A stretch of DNA of 64,000 nucleotides. Origin: Kaiparowitsia implicata GSE-PSE-MK54-09C (GTDB taxonomy: Bacteria > Cyanobacteriota > Cyanobacteriia > Elainellales > Elainellaceae). Of the stretch, positions 46,415 to 56,360 are shown one piece after another. Both the position numbers and the translations under genes were made by a program. Each line of letters begins with the position of its first letter. Positions within the stretch are counted from its first letter, which is position 1. The notes below the pieces were generated by a model, which worked only from the letters and a program-made list of their open reading frames with translations, did no database searches and was not told the DNA's origin. The DNA lies in assembly GCA_019359435.1 (NCBI GenBank), contig JAHHHI010000065.1, positions 1 to 64,000 of the forward strand, read 5' to 3'.

Positions 46415-48232
46415 CTAATCTGAACGCACATTCGCCACCCCAGCCTGGTCATCGGGCTGAACATTATTAAAATGGGCGTTCAACACCTGCTGGACGATAG
46501 GGCCTGCCACCCTACCTCCGCCCCCGCCCGAGTTTTCGACAAACGCCACCACCACCACTGTTGGTTCATTAGAGGGGCCGTAGCCTCCAAACCAAGCATG
46601 GGTGTCTCGGGGTGGGTCTTCTGCGGTGCCACTCTTCCCGGCAACAGGAGGCAAGTCTTTAACATTAAGAGCACCGCCTGTGCCATTCGTGACCACGCGC
46701 CGCAGCCCATCCCGGAGCACTGAGATAGTAGAAGGCTGAAGATCGAGCGATCGCCGCCACGTTCGAGCTTCCTCCCCGTCCTTCAGCAGATGGGGCGTTA
46801 CCAGATACCCCCCGTTGGCTGGCACTGCAAACATGCGAGCGACCTGGAGCGGTGTTGCCTGCATCGCGCCTTGCCCAATCGACATATTAATGGTGTCACC
46901 CACATACCACCCTTCATCAAATACTTCTTGCTTCCAAGCTTCGTCGGGCACCAGCCCACTCGATTCTTCTGACGAAATTTCAATTCCCGTCTTGCGGCCA
47001 AACCCATAGCGCTGCGACCAGTCAATTAGGGTCTCGCCCCCAATCCCCATTCCCACTTGCCCAAAGAACGTGTTGCTGCTCCAGGCCATCGCACCCGGAA
47101 AGCCTAGCGAGCCAAACCCAGCCCGGTTCCAGTCCCAAAATTGGATGCCGCCCACGTTGAGGTAAGGCATCGTTCGCAGCACTGAACCAGGGCCATAGCG
47201 TCCTGATTCAAGCCCGGCAGTCGCGGTCACAATCTTGAAAGTGCTCGCGGGTGGAAAGCCCTGCAAAGCCCGGTTTAGAAAGGGATAGGTCTGACCCTGT
47301 AATTGATCCCACTGTTCAGGGCTGATGCGAGTCGAGAAAATGTTGGGGTCAAACGCCGGGCGGCTGACCATGGCTAGCACAGCACCATTGCGTGGATCAA
47401 TTGCAACCACCGCGCCCATGCGGTTGCCTAACGCAGTTTCGGCAGCGCGTTGCAAGTCTAAGTCTAGAGTTAGCTGCACGGTGTTGCCAGCCCGAGCAGG
47501 CTTTTCGCCCAACACTCGGAGCACTTGCCCTGCGCCGTCTACCTCAACCTGCTGCCCACCCCATTCGCCCCGCAGACGTGATTCAAAGGCGGCTTCTACA
47601 CCCATTTGCCCTACGATGTCGCCCAAGCGATACCCATTGGCTTCGCGCTCTGTGAGTTCTTCATCGCTAAGCTCTCCGGTGTAGCCCAAAATGTGGGCGG
47701 CCAGATCCCCGTTGGGATAATAGCGCACGGCTTCGCCCTCGACCTGCACGCCTTTGAGGTCGCGATTATGTTCGGCCAGAGCTGTGATTTGCGCTGGAGT
47801 AATGCCACGCGCAATCCGAACGAGAGAGGGTGAGTTATAACCTGCTTGCTCTAGGCGACTGCGAATGTCGTCTGTAGGTTCATTCAGAATTGTGGACAAC
47901 CGCTCAATAATCGGCTCCCACTCGTGCTGGCGATTTGCAATGGGCCAGAGAAAAACGGCATGGGAGAGACGGCTACCGGCCAGGATTCTACCGTGGCGGT
48001 CGGTTACGCGACCCCGCTCGGGCTGACGGGGAATGAGGCGAATGCGGTTGCTGTCGGCCAGTTGGCGATTGTATTGGCCCTGAATTAATTGAAGGTAGGC
48101 TAGGCGCGTCCCAATGCCACCCATCAAGGCAATGGTAATTAGCGCAATGACCAAAATGGACTGGTACTGACGACCTACAGTGCGATCGCCCGGTTTTGTT
48201 GGAATTCGGGATGAGGGTCGAGAGAGTGCCAT
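46415..48232 (-). CDS. mrdA: penicillin-binding protein 2 (transpeptidase)
   Basis: A 605-residue class B PBP that cross-links peptidoglycan during lateral growth, in the periplasm with one anchor helix (about 27-47). A pedestal domain (50-230) is followed by the transpeptidase domain with SxxK (PPASTFK, Ser near 329), SxN (WSSNTF, near 385) and KSG (GKSGTAE, near 527). The N-terminus (RTVGRQYQSILVIALITIALMGGIGTRLAYLQLIQG) and RGRVTDRHGRILA are typical. The rodA partner is not adjacent. Confidence 0.93.
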   Translation of the reverse strand: MALSRPSSRIPTKPGDRTVGRQYQSILVIALITIALMGGIGTRLAYLQLIQGQYNRQLADSNRIRLIPRQPERGRVTDRHGRILAGSRLSHAVFLWPIANRQHEWEPIIERLSTILNEPTDDIRSRLEQAGYNSPSLVRIARGITPAQITALAEHNRDLKGVQVEGEAVRYYPNGDLAAHILGYTGELSDEELTEREANGYRLGDIVGQMGVEAAFESRLRGEWGGQQVEVDGAGQVLRVLGEKPARAGNTVQLTLDLDLQRAAETALGNRMGAVVAIDPRNGAVLAMVSRPAFDPNIFSTRISPEQWDQLQGQTYPFLNRALQGFPPASTFKIVTATAGLESGRYGPGSVLRTMPYLNVGGIQFWDWNRAGFGSLGFPGAMAWSSNTFFGQVGMGIGGETLIDWSQRYGFGRKTGIEISSEESSGLVPDEAWKQEVFDEGWYVGDTINMSIGQGAMQATPLQVARMFAVPANGGYLVTPHLLKDGEEARTWRRSLDLQPSTISVLRDGLRRVVTNGTGGALNVKDLPPVAGKSGTAEDPPRDTHAWFGGYGPSNEPTVVVVAFVENSGGGGGRVAGPIVQQVLNAHFNNVQPDDQAGVANVRSD

Positions 48233-48862
48233 AGCGATCCGAACAGAACAAAAATCTGACTGACAATAAATTAATTAGTAGAGTTTAGCTGCTATGCTCA
48301 AACCCTAAATCATATTCATCATACGCGAGTCTTCAGTTGTCGTCTGGAGAGCGACCATAGAATTTCGCTGCCCCAGGGAAGCTAGCCTGTCATTTTACAA
48401 GGAATGAACAGGTCAACAAAACTGACGATGGTTAGGGCGATCGCCCCAACCGCGTCCCAAACCGTATTCTGCACTACTGCTGGTCGTCCCAAACTCATCA
48501 AGAATCGAGGTGAGCGTTAGATTACTTACACCAGAGTTTATTCAGCCCCGCTTCCCCTACAGAAGATCCTGCACGTTGAAGTGCTGACTTTAAGGGCTGA
48601 CTTCTCTCAGGCTGAGTCTCGGGCTTAGCTTTAAATAATCGAAAATCGAACGATCTAGGATCAAACGATCTAGGAGCGAACGATCTAGATTATTTGGGTC
48701 TAGCCTAAATGAAGTCGGCATAAAACTTTAGAGAGGGGTTAAGTTTAGATCTTCAGCCTCGCTTGCACCTGTTTGTCCCGAGCGAGATGCATTAATCTAA
48801 CTAAAGTAATCGGGAAGTAATCGGGAACTCTATCGCTATCCGCACATTGGGGTAACTGCTTC
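48233..48862. other. divergent 630-bp gap between mrdA and potA
   Basis: No gene is supported. It contains three tandem 15-bp repeats (48646-48690) and otherwise unique AT-rich sequence with presumably both promoters. Confidence 0.4.
48646..48690 (+). repeat. three tandem 15-bp repeats, possible operator upstream of potA
   Basis: Three head-to-tail units TCGAACGATCTAGGA, TCAAACGATCTAGGA and GCGAACGATCTAGAT, one to three differences each. They lie 173-217 bp before the potA start. Regular 15-bp spacing could be binding sites for one regulator in a row; no other evidence. Confidence 0.5.
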
Positions 48863-49987
48863 ATGGCTCAATCTGTTACACAAGATCGTCCCCTTACTGA
48901 AATCGACACCAAAAACGATGTGGAGCTGAAATCAGTCGTTAAGCGCTTTGAAAGCGAAACGGCAGTGGACGGGATTGATCTCACCGTTCGGCAGGGCGAA
49001 TTTTTTAGCATTTTAGGCCCATCGGGATGTGGCAAAACCACAACCCTTCGTTTAATTGCGGGGTTTGACTCGCCCACCTCTGGGGAGATTTATATCCGCA
49101 GCAAAAACATGGCTGGGGTTCCCCCCTATCGTCGCCCGATCAATACGGTATTTCAGAGCTATGCCCTATTTAGTCACATGACTGTTTGGGACAATATTGC
49201 CTTTGGGCTGCGGCTAAAGCGGCTAGGAAAGACAGAAACGCGCGATCGGGTTGCAGAAGCCCTGCGCTTAGTAAAAATGGACGCCTTTGCGCGACGCCTT
49301 CCCAGTCAGCTTTCTGGGGGGCAACAGCAGCGGGTAGCCCTAGCGCGGGCGCTGGTCAACCGGCCTACAGTGGTGCTACTTGATGAACCGCTGGGCGCGC
49401 TTGATTTGAAGCTGCGAAAAGAAATGCAGGTGGAACTCTCGAACCTCCACAAAACGCTAGGCGTGACCTTTGTAATGGTGACGCACGATCAAGAAGAAGC
49501 CCTGAGCCTCTCAGATCGAATTGCCGTGATGAATAAGGGATTGGTAGAACAGATCGGGAGCCCCAGCGATATTTACGAAAACCCCCAAACGGCGTTTGTT
49601 GCTGATTTTATTGGTGACACCAATCTATTTCAGGGGTTTGTGGATACGATAGAGCCCACAATGCTCACGATTGTGACGGAGCAGGGCAACAAAATGTATG
49701 TGAAGCCTACTGATACGTGGCGAAGTACGGCAGGCAATGCGGCGGTGGTGAGCATTCGTCCTGAAAAGGTGCATGTTAGTCAGGAGCCACCCAACGCAAT
49801 GAACGTGTTTGAAGGCTATTTGAAGCATCGGATGTATCTGGGCACCCATGTTCATTACCTCATTGAGCTGCGCTCAGGGGAATCAGTGACGGTGCTTCAG
49901 CCCAACCGAATGCAGGCATCTTGGAGCGAAGATACCCCTGTGTATGTGCACTGGGATGCAGTCGACTGTCTGGCTCTACCCGTTTGA
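48863..49987 (+). CDS. potA: spermidine/putrescine ABC transporter ATP-binding protein
   Basis: A 374-residue cytoplasmic ATPase driving polyamine uptake by PotBC. Walker A is GPSGCGKTT (52-60), the signature LSGGQQQRVALARAL, Walker B VVLLDEPLGALD and the switch THDQEEALSLSD. A C-terminal TOBE domain (about 290-370) matches PotA/FutC-type importers. The substrate is inferred from the neighbouring potD, potB and potC genes, which start 624 bp downstream in the same direction. Confidence 0.9.
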   Translation: MAQSVTQDRPLTEIDTKNDVELKSVVKRFESETAVDGIDLTVRQGEFFSILGPSGCGKTTTLRLIAGFDSPTSGEIYIRSKNMAGVPPYRRPINTVFQSYALFSHMTVWDNIAFGLRLKRLGKTETRDRVAEALRLVKMDAFARRLPSQLSGGQQQRVALARALVNRPTVVLLDEPLGALDLKLRKEMQVELSNLHKTLGVTFVMVTHDQEEALSLSDRIAVMNKGLVEQIGSPSDIYENPQTAFVADFIGDTNLFQGFVDTIEPTMLTIVTEQGNKMYVKPTDTWRSTAGNAAVVSIRPEKVHVSQEPPNAMNVFEGYLKHRMYLGTHVHYLIELRSGESVTVLQPNRMQASWSEDTPVYVHWDAVDCLALPV

Positions 49988-50611
49988 GCCGAGCTGTAGC
50001 CGCAGAGTCCTGCGCCCTCGAGCTTGGCCTATCCCGACTGATTCCCAGGCCAAGAGCTTTATCCTATCGGAGCATCGAACAGCACCGAGCAGCAATGGCT
50101 CTATGGCTCTGAGATCTATCGCTAATACTTTCTAGCGACAGGGCCACTCTCATTATCTTGAATTTCATTCTCTTAAATTTGCTGCACTTAATTCTGCACT
50201 AAACGCATGAATAGGGGCTGCTGGATTGAGGCATGAATTTGTGTGGCCGTGTGCCGCCTATGAGAACCATTGATGCTTAAATTCATACTCGTATTCAGCA
50301 ACAACACATTTACTTGGTAGTCTTAATACTTTTTGCCAAAGAGTTCACAATGCACCAAATCAAGGGTGCGTCAGTGATTCACTTAGGTAAAAATCTTGGC
50401 TTGACTTAGCTTGACTTAAAGTAATAGAGGTTGAGCCAGCCCTGTAGGCTTGACTAAATTCTCTGACCAGTTTTTTCTAGCGTGAGGTTTGTTGTAGCGT
50501 TTAATAAAAGTTGCTGGTGAGAGCAGTGATCACAAGAAGGGTTTAACCCAGCGGGTTTGTTGATGATTGTCGGGTTCGCGTTTTAGTTCCGTTGAGTTTA
50601 GGAGTGTACTC
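49988..50611. promoter_or_regulatory. 620-bp gap between potA and potD
   Basis: No gene is supported. TTGACTTA occurs twice, ten bases apart (50401 and 50411), and a GGGTTTAACCC palindrome lies near 50539-50549. Together with the strong ribosome site before potD this suggests potDBC has its own promoter, but no matching -10 box was found. Confidence 0.35.
50600..50604 (+). promoter_or_regulatory. ribosome binding site deciding the potD start
   Basis: AGGAG lies seven bases before ATG 50612. The earlier open frame start at 50567 has no such site and would place 15 extra residues before the Tat signal. Confidence 0.65.
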
Positions 50612-51754
50612 ATGCCGCTTAGAGGTTCCCGGTCTTCCCACCGGTATCGACAAACCGCTCATCGTCTGTCTTCCAGTCGTCGTCGTTTTTTGCAGCTTTC
50701 GACTGCAGCCCTGGCAGGTACTGCGTTGACGAACTGTGCACGTAACTTGAGCACGGGGGGCACGTCAGAGCAGGCGTCGGGTAGCGATGCTGACACGCTC
50801 CATGTTTATACCTGGTCAGCTTATGTCGACGATGATTTGGTGCAACGGTTTGAGGAAGAAACAGGCATCGAAGTCATTTTTGATATTTATGACTCGAATG
50901 AGACGATGCTGGCGCGGCTTCAGGCCGGAGGGGGCTCTCAATATAGCGTTATCTATCCCTCAGACTATATGGTCGAGATCATGATGGAGCTTGATCTGTT
51001 GACGCCGCTGGAGAGCGATCGCCTGCCATCTACCAGTGACTTATTCGATCAGTGGCAGAGTCCGGCCTACGACCCCGGCAATGAGTTCAGCTATCCCTAT
51101 GCCTGGGGCACGACGGGTTTGATCTACAACGAAGCCGAACTGGGTGACGTGGAGGACTGGGATTTTTTATGGGATAACCAAAGCGATCTGTCGCGGCAGA
51201 TGACATTGCTCAACGATGTGCGCGAAGTCATGGGGATGTCGCTTAAGTCTCTGGGCTATTCCAATAACTCTACCGACCCCGATGAAATTGAAGAAGCCTA
51301 CGAAAAGCTAGTAGAACTGCGATCAGACATTAACTCGTTCACCACGGATGGCTGGCGTGACCAAATTGTAGTGGGTGACTTGCTGATTGCCCATGCTTAT
51401 TCAGTAGATGCAATCGACATCATAGGAGAAAATCCTGATCTTCAATACGTGGTGCCTAGCAGCGGTGCTACGGTCTGGACGGATGGGGTGGTGATTCCGA
51501 GTACTGCGCCGAACGTAGAAGCGGCCTATGCCTGGTTAAACTACATTTTGGAGCCGGAGACCGCAGCCCCAATTTTGTCTCGGCTGCAGTTTGCGACTCC
51601 GAATAAGTTGGCATTTGACAAGATGCCTGAAGCTCTCAAATCTGACGTAACCCTGTTTCCACCCGACGATGTGCTGGCAAACTGCGAAGAACTGGGTGAT
51701 ATTGGCGATGCGGCAGATCTCTACGACCGCTATTGGACACAACTCACAAGCTAA
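50612..51754 (+). CDS. potD: polyamine ABC transporter substrate-binding lipoprotein, Tat-dependent
   Basis: A 380-residue binding protein delivering spermidine or putrescine to PotBC. The N-terminus has a twin-arginine motif (SRRRFLQLS, 22-30) and a lipobox (LTNC, Cys42), so it is probably exported folded and lipid-anchored. The mature part matches PotD/PotF: LHVYTWSAYVDDDLVQRFEEETGIEV, YPSDYMVEIMMELDLLTPL, YAWGTTGLIYNE, VPSSGATVWTDGVVIPSTAPN. potB starts 14 bp after the stop. Confidence 0.9.
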   Translation: MPLRGSRSSHRYRQTAHRLSSSRRRFLQLSTAALAGTALTNCARNLSTGGTSEQASGSDADTLHVYTWSAYVDDDLVQRFEEETGIEVIFDIYDSNETMLARLQAGGGSQYSVIYPSDYMVEIMMELDLLTPLESDRLPSTSDLFDQWQSPAYDPGNEFSYPYAWGTTGLIYNEAELGDVEDWDFLWDNQSDLSRQMTLLNDVREVMGMSLKSLGYSNNSTDPDEIEEAYEKLVELRSDINSFTTDGWRDQIVVGDLLIAHAYSVDAIDIIGENPDLQYVVPSSGATVWTDGVVIPSTAPNVEAAYAWLNYILEPETAAPILSRLQFATPNKLAFDKMPEALKSDVTLFPPDDVLANCEELGDIGDAADLYDRYWTQLTS

Positions 51755-51768
51755 CGGACTGTTCAGCT

Positions 51769-52695
51769 ATGACGACGCAACTGCCGCTGTCACCTCCGCC
51801 AGAGTCTGCAGATGAGGGGCGGGGCGATCGCCCCCCAGGTTGGCTTTCTAAATTACTGGGGCCGTTGCTGCTGCTGGCGCCAGCCGGGGTGTGGCTGCTG
51901 CTGCTGTTGGTTGTGCCCACCGTGATGATTCTGGAGCTTAGCCTCATTCCTGGCTTTCGGCCTGGCACGGGCACGGTGAGCCCCTACGGCCTAGGCAACT
52001 TTTTGACAATTTTTCAGCCGCTCTACCTGCGAGTCATTGCCCGTTCGATTCTGTTTGCGGTGCTGTGTACGCTGTTCTGCCTGCTGCTGGGCTTTCCGGT
52101 GGCTTATTGGATTGCGATTTTGTCGCCCCGGCGGTGGCGTAATCTGCTGCTGGTGAGCTTTGTGCTGCCGCTGTGGACCTCTTCTCTACTGCGCTCCTAC
52201 GCTTGGATTACGATTTTGCGTCCCTCGGGGGTGCTGAATGGGGTGCTAGGTCTCGTGGGCGCGCCTCGGGTCGATATCCTCAATACTCAGCTCTCAGTGA
52301 TGATTGGGCTGGTCTATAACTTTTTGCCCTATATGGTGTTGATTCTCTATGCCTCGCTTGAGAAGTTAGACCTGCGATTGCTCGAAGCGGCGGCAGACCT
52401 AGGCGCTACGCCGCGCGAGGGCTTTGTCAAGGTGACGGTGCCTCAAACCTTACCGGGAATCGCGGCAGGCTGCCTGCTGGTGTTTATCACCAGTTTGGGC
52501 GATTTTGTTGTGCCCGAGCTGCTCGGGGGGGCGTCGAGCATGACGATGGCGAGATTAATCTATAACCAGTTTTTAGGGGCAACGCGGAACTGGGGCTTTG
52601 GCTCAGCGCTAAGCATGATTTTGATTTTGGCGGTGAGCGTGTCGATTGCGCTGCTGCTGAAGTATGGCGATCGCGATGTAGAGAAAACGGTGTAG
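51769..52695 (+). CDS. potB: spermidine/putrescine ABC transporter permease PotB
   Basis: A 308-residue inner-membrane permease with six helices. The EAA loop contacting PotA reads LLEAAADLGATPREGFVKVTVPQTLPGI. ATG 51769 is chosen because the longer frame from 51733 overlaps potD and adds 12 unlikely residues. The stop is two bases before the potC start, so potD-potB-potC form a tight operon. Confidence 0.92.
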   Translation: MTTQLPLSPPPESADEGRGDRPPGWLSKLLGPLLLLAPAGVWLLLLLVVPTVMILELSLIPGFRPGTGTVSPYGLGNFLTIFQPLYLRVIARSILFAVLCTLFCLLLGFPVAYWIAILSPRRWRNLLLVSFVLPLWTSSLLRSYAWITILRPSGVLNGVLGLVGAPRVDILNTQLSVMIGLVYNFLPYMVLILYASLEKLDLRLLEAAADLGATPREGFVKVTVPQTLPGIAAGCLLVFITSLGDFVVPELLGGASSMTMARLIYNQFLGATRNWGFGSALSMILILAVSVSIALLLKYGDRDVEKTV

Positions 52696-52697
52696 CG

Positions 52698-53564
52698 ATG
52701 AGTGATTCCAAAGCCGCAAGAACGACCCCGGCTTCTCCCATTGGGCCGACTGCCCCTGCCGCTCTGCCATCGCGGTGGCAGCTGCCCTCTTGGCAGTTGG
52801 GGTTAACGCTGGTGATGTTTGGGTTTATGTATTTGCCGGTGCTAGTCCTGGCCTTTTTTAGCGTCAACGAATCTCGATTTAGCGCCCAGTGGACGGGCTT
52901 TTCGCTGCGGTGGTATCAGCAAATGCTGGGCGATCGCCGCATTTTGGCTGCGTTGCAAGATAGCCTATCCGTCGCCATTATTTCAGTCATCATCGCGTCG
53001 GTGCTGGGAACACTGATGGCCGTCGGGCTATCGCGCTATGAGTTTCGGGGTAAGGGCCTCTATCGCGGCATCTCATACTTGCCGCTGATTATTCCCGATA
53101 TTGCGATCGCCGTTGCCACACTTGTCTTTTTGGCGTCGCTAGCGGTGCCCCTGAGCTTGTGGACTGTGGTGTCGGCCCATGTCGTGTTTTGCATTGCCTA
53201 CATTGCGGTGGTGGTGTCTACCCGGCTGTCGGGGTTAGATCCCCATTTACAAGAGGCCGCGCTCGACCTCGGCGCCACGCCTACTCAAGCGTTTATCAAA
53301 GTGCTGCTGCCCGAACTCATGCCTGCGATTGTGTCGGGCGGTTTGCTCGCCTTTGTGCTGAGCATGGATGATTTGTTGATTTCGAGCTTTACTGCCGGTG
53401 GCGGCACCACCACCCTGCCGATGGAAATTTTTAGCCGGGTGCGCACGGGGGTTCGCCCTGATATTAATGCGCTGAGTGTGGTGCTGATTTTGGGCTCTGG
53501 GGCGATCGCATTTATGGCAGAGTTTATTCGCTATCGCAGCGACCAAAACCGGCTAAACGGCTGA
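52698..53564 (+). CDS. potC: spermidine/putrescine ABC transporter permease PotC
   Basis: A 288-residue second permease of the polyamine importer, six helices. The EAA loop is LQEAALDLGATPTQAFIKVLLPELMPAI; FVLSMDDLLISSFTAGGGTTTLPMEIFSRVRTGVRPDINA is typical of PotC. The first 40 residues are a Pro/Ala-rich cytoplasmic extension. Last gene of the potDBC operon. Confidence 0.92.
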   Translation: MSDSKAARTTPASPIGPTAPAALPSRWQLPSWQLGLTLVMFGFMYLPVLVLAFFSVNESRFSAQWTGFSLRWYQQMLGDRRILAALQDSLSVAIISVIIASVLGTLMAVGLSRYEFRGKGLYRGISYLPLIIPDIAIAVATLVFLASLAVPLSLWTVVSAHVVFCIAYIAVVVSTRLSGLDPHLQEAALDLGATPTQAFIKVLLPELMPAIVSGGLLAFVLSMDDLLISSFTAGGGTTTLPMEIFSRVRTGVRPDINALSVVLILGSGAIAFMAEFIRYRSDQNRLNG

Positions 53565-53791
53565 TTCCCAATCTGCTTGGCATCATTAGCGGTTTAGGCT
53601 TGGTGAGCGAACCCCTCGCCTGAACCAATGCGCACTTTGCATCACTTTGCATCAATAATACACAGGCTGGCTCAGCTCTCGGCGACACCATCCACAGCAC
53701 CAAAGCGCCAGAATGCAAAAGCACCCACTTGCGAGGCTTGAAAGTTTTAAGCAAAATAGTACAATTGGCCTATCCCGCTTGAGGCAAGGCC
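53565..53791. other. intergenic, no gene seen
   Basis: About 227 bp after potC. A TGCGCACTTTGCATCACTTTGCATC stretch carries a short tandem duplication (near 53626-53652). Nothing else stands out. Confidence 0.3.
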
Positions 53792-54337
53792 ATGTCGATT
53801 GAACAAACCAGCCAGTTGATTCAGCTCTTGCTCAATTCGGTGCTGACGGTGATTGCCTGCGGTATGGTGCTGATGGGGTTGGTCAATCGTCAAACGGCGA
53901 TCGCCCTGCAGTTACAAACCCTACGCAGCCTTCGACGCGATCGGCGCGATCGCCCCTCTAGTGCCGAGCGCATGGCCCAGCGCCAGCGGCTCGCGCGGTT
54001 GCATCGGCAGCAGCGCACCTGCCAAACCAGCAGCCTAATCGCCCATTGGGCGTTGGCCTTGCTGTTGGCAAACTTGCTAGTCCTGTCGCTCCGCACCGTA
54101 TGGAATCAGAGCGGGTTGATTCACGCCTCATTTTTCTTGTTTATCGGCGGCGTGGCGCTGCTCTTCATCACGACGGGGTTGGTGTTGCTAGATTGGAGCC
54201 GCGCTCCTTCGGCGATGCTGCAAATAGGGCCGTGGTCGTCGTTGCCAACATCACGCCCTGCCGCCTTGCCTCTAGCGCGATCGCCCATCACCCGGCGGCG
54301 TTCACAGGGTGCCCAGGTTTCTCAGCGCCGTGCTTAG
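53792..54337 (+). CDS. hypothetical membrane protein
   Basis: A 181-residue protein with three hydrophobic segments (about 10-32, 84-104 and 110-132), a highly basic stretch between the first and second (LRRDRRDRPSSAERMAQRQRLARLHRQQR) and a basic C-terminal tail. I recognise no family. Topology and codon use support a real gene; function unknown. Confidence 0.6.
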   Translation: MSIEQTSQLIQLLLNSVLTVIACGMVLMGLVNRQTAIALQLQTLRSLRRDRRDRPSSAERMAQRQRLARLHRQQRTCQTSSLIAHWALALLLANLLVLSLRTVWNQSGLIHASFFLFIGGVALLFITTGLVLLDWSRAPSAMLQIGPWSSLPTSRPAALPLARSPITRRRSQGAQVSQRRA

Positions 54338-54397
54338 ATCCTGTAAGGCTAGAAGCTTGCTAAAGGGCCTGTTGAACGAACTATATTTCCTTGTCCC

Positions 54398-55060
54398 ATG
54401 ACCTCTGCGTCTACGACTCAATGGCTTAACCACCTGCAACGGTCACGGGCGATCGCTGTGATTCGGTCTGATCAGGTGAATCAGGGCGTGGCAATGGCCA
54501 CGGCAGCCGCAGCGGGCGGCATCCGGCTGATTGAAATCACGTGGAATAGCGATCGCCCTGCACACCTGATTGCGCACTTGCGATCGCACTTGCCCCATTG
54601 TCTAATTGGCGCAGGAACGCTGCTCACAGTCGCCGCCGTGCAGGAGGCTGTCGCGGCGGGGGCTCAGTTTTTGTTCACGCCCCACACCAGCCCGTCGCTG
54701 ATTCAGGTAGCTCAGGCGATGGAGGTGCCCTTGGTGGCAGGTGCCCTCAGCCCTACAGAAATTGTAACTGCATGGCAGGCGGGCGCCGCCTGTGTCAAAG
54801 TATTCCCAATTCAGGTGGTGGGGGGCGTGGCCTATCTGCGCGCGCTGCAAGGGCCCCTAGGGCACATTCCCCTCATTCCCACAGGTGGCGTGACGATAGC
54901 TAACGCTCGCGACCTGATTGCCGCTGGGGCGATCGCCGTTGGGCTCTCGGGTGAACTGTTCCCGAAGGGGGCGATCGCCCAGCAAGATTGGGGTTGCATC
55001 ACCCAGCGGGCACAGCAATTGCAGGCAGCACTCACCCCGACGATGCCGCATCGGGGTTGA
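54398..55060 (+). CDS. eda: KDPG / 2-keto-4-hydroxyglutarate aldolase
   Basis: A 220-residue cytoplasmic aldolase cleaving 2-keto-3-deoxy-6-phosphogluconate to pyruvate and glyceraldehyde-3-phosphate (Entner-Doudoroff pathway). Family blocks are RAIAVIRS, GIRLIEITWNSDRP (Glu), GAGTLLTVAAVQEAVAAGAQFLFTP, ACVKVFPIQVVGG with the Schiff-base Lys, and PTGGVTIANARDLIAAGAIAVGLSGELF. The phosphate-pocket PGV...TPTE motif is slightly altered (AGALSPTE). Confidence 0.88.
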   Translation: MTSASTTQWLNHLQRSRAIAVIRSDQVNQGVAMATAAAAGGIRLIEITWNSDRPAHLIAHLRSHLPHCLIGAGTLLTVAAVQEAVAAGAQFLFTPHTSPSLIQVAQAMEVPLVAGALSPTEIVTAWQAGAACVKVFPIQVVGGVAYLRALQGPLGHIPLIPTGGVTIANARDLIAAGAIAVGLSGELFPKGAIAQQDWGCITQRAQQLQAALTPTMPHRG

Positions 55061-55094
55061 GACTCACCTGACCTCACCTGGCCTGTTGAACCGT

Positions 55095-56360
55095 TCAGGG
55101 CAGAATAGCACCGGTCAGCAATCCGGCGATCGCCCCACCCAGCACCAGCGCCCAGGCCGGCTGTCGAAACCGCACCAAGGCGATGAGTGCAGCCAGCGCA
55201 ATAGCAAGGGCGATCGCCGTGCCCGTCGCCGTCTCCTGAATTAAAGACGCCTGAGCCAGCAAAATAGCAGTCGCGGCGATCGCCCCCAACGCCGCAGGCG
55301 TAATGCCACGCAAAAAGCTGCGTACCCATAGATTCTGCCGGAGTCGCACCAGCACAGGCGATGCCAACATAATGAACAAAAATGACGGGGTAAACATCGA
55401 AATCGTCGCCACCAGCGCCCCTAAAAGCCCTGCGACCTTATAGCCAATAAACGCAGCTGTGATGACCACTGGCCCCGGCGTGAGTTCCCCTACCGCTATA
55501 GCGTCGATAAACTCGCTGCGCGTCATCCACTGCAACTGATCCACCACCTCCGCCTCCATCAGCGGCACAATCACCAGCCCACCGCCAAACACAAGGCTGC
55601 CAATCCGTAAGAAGAAGCCAACCAGCGGCAACCCATAGGCCTGAAGCCGATCGATACTCCAAAAGTGGCTAGCAGAGACCACAGCCCAGGGGAGCGTTGT
55701 GAAGAGGCTGCCTCCCACCGCACTCCAAAGAGCTTGACCAAACAACAGCGGCAAAAACGTAATGCTGGCTCGGGATGCCCCCGAGGGCGGCGGTGTCGAT
55801 CGGGGATGGTAGAGCCCGACGCCGACGAGCCCCCCCAGCAGAAATAGCAGCAGCACATTGAACGGCGTCAGCAAAGACAGGAGGAAGACCCCAAGGGCGA
55901 TCGCCACCCCACCCCCATCGCGAATTACCCGCCGTCCCAGCTTCCAACAAAACCCCAGAATCAGCGCAATCACCACAGGCGACACACCAAAAAACAAATT
56001 CCCCACTTGGGGCACCTGCTGAAACTGGTAATACGCCCAGGCCAGAAGCACCACTAAGCAAAACGCTGGCGCAATAAAGCACAGCCCCGCCACCAGCGCC
56101 CCCACCTGCCCCGCCCGAACATAGCCCGTATAAATGCCCAACTGAGTGGAGGCAGGCCCTGGCAGCATTTCACAAATGGCCAACCCTTCTGCAAATTCTT
56201 CTTGGGTCATCCAGCCGCGCCGCACCACCGCTTCATCGTTAATCATGGCGATATGCGCCTGGGGTCCCCCAAAGCCCAACAGCCCCAAACGACCAAACAA
56301 CCGCGCCAACTCCCAGAGCCGCGCAGTAATCGAGACCGTTGGTTCAAGCGGCGAACCCAT
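55095..56360 (-). CDS. chrA: chromate efflux transporter ChrA
   Basis: A 421-residue inner-membrane protein with two CHR domains (about 15-195 and 225-420). Signature GFGGPQAHIAMINDEAVVRRGWMTQEEFAEGLAICEMLPGPASTQLGIYTGY occurs in the first half and FGGGLVIVPLMEAEVVDQLQWMTRSEFIDAIAVGELTPGPVVITAAFIGYKVAG in the second. Homologues export chromate by proton antiport; the physiological substrate here is unknown. ATG 56360 (MGSPLEP) is preferred; the frame extends to 56438. Confidence 0.9.
   Translation of the reverse strand: MGSPLEPTVSITARLWELARLFGRLGLLGFGGPQAHIAMINDEAVVRRGWMTQEEFAEGLAICEMLPGPASTQLGIYTGYVRAGQVGALVAGLCFIAPAFCLVVLLAWAYYQFQQVPQVGNLFFGVSPVVIALILGFCWKLGRRVIRDGGGVAIALGVFLLSLLTPFNVLLLFLLGGLVGVGLYHPRSTPPPSGASRASITFLPLLFGQALWSAVGGSLFTTLPWAVVSASHFWSIDRLQAYGLPLVGFFLRIGSLVFGGGLVIVPLMEAEVVDQLQWMTRSEFIDAIAVGELTPGPVVITAAFIGYKVAGLLGALVATISMFTPSFLFIMLASPVLVRLRQNLWVRSFLRGITPAALGAIAATAILLAQASLIQETATGTAIALAIALAALIALVRFRQPAWALVLGGAIAGLLTGAILP

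Noticed and set aside
48646-48690. possible CRISPR array
   Set aside because: The three 15-bp units are contiguous without spacers, and there are no cas genes.
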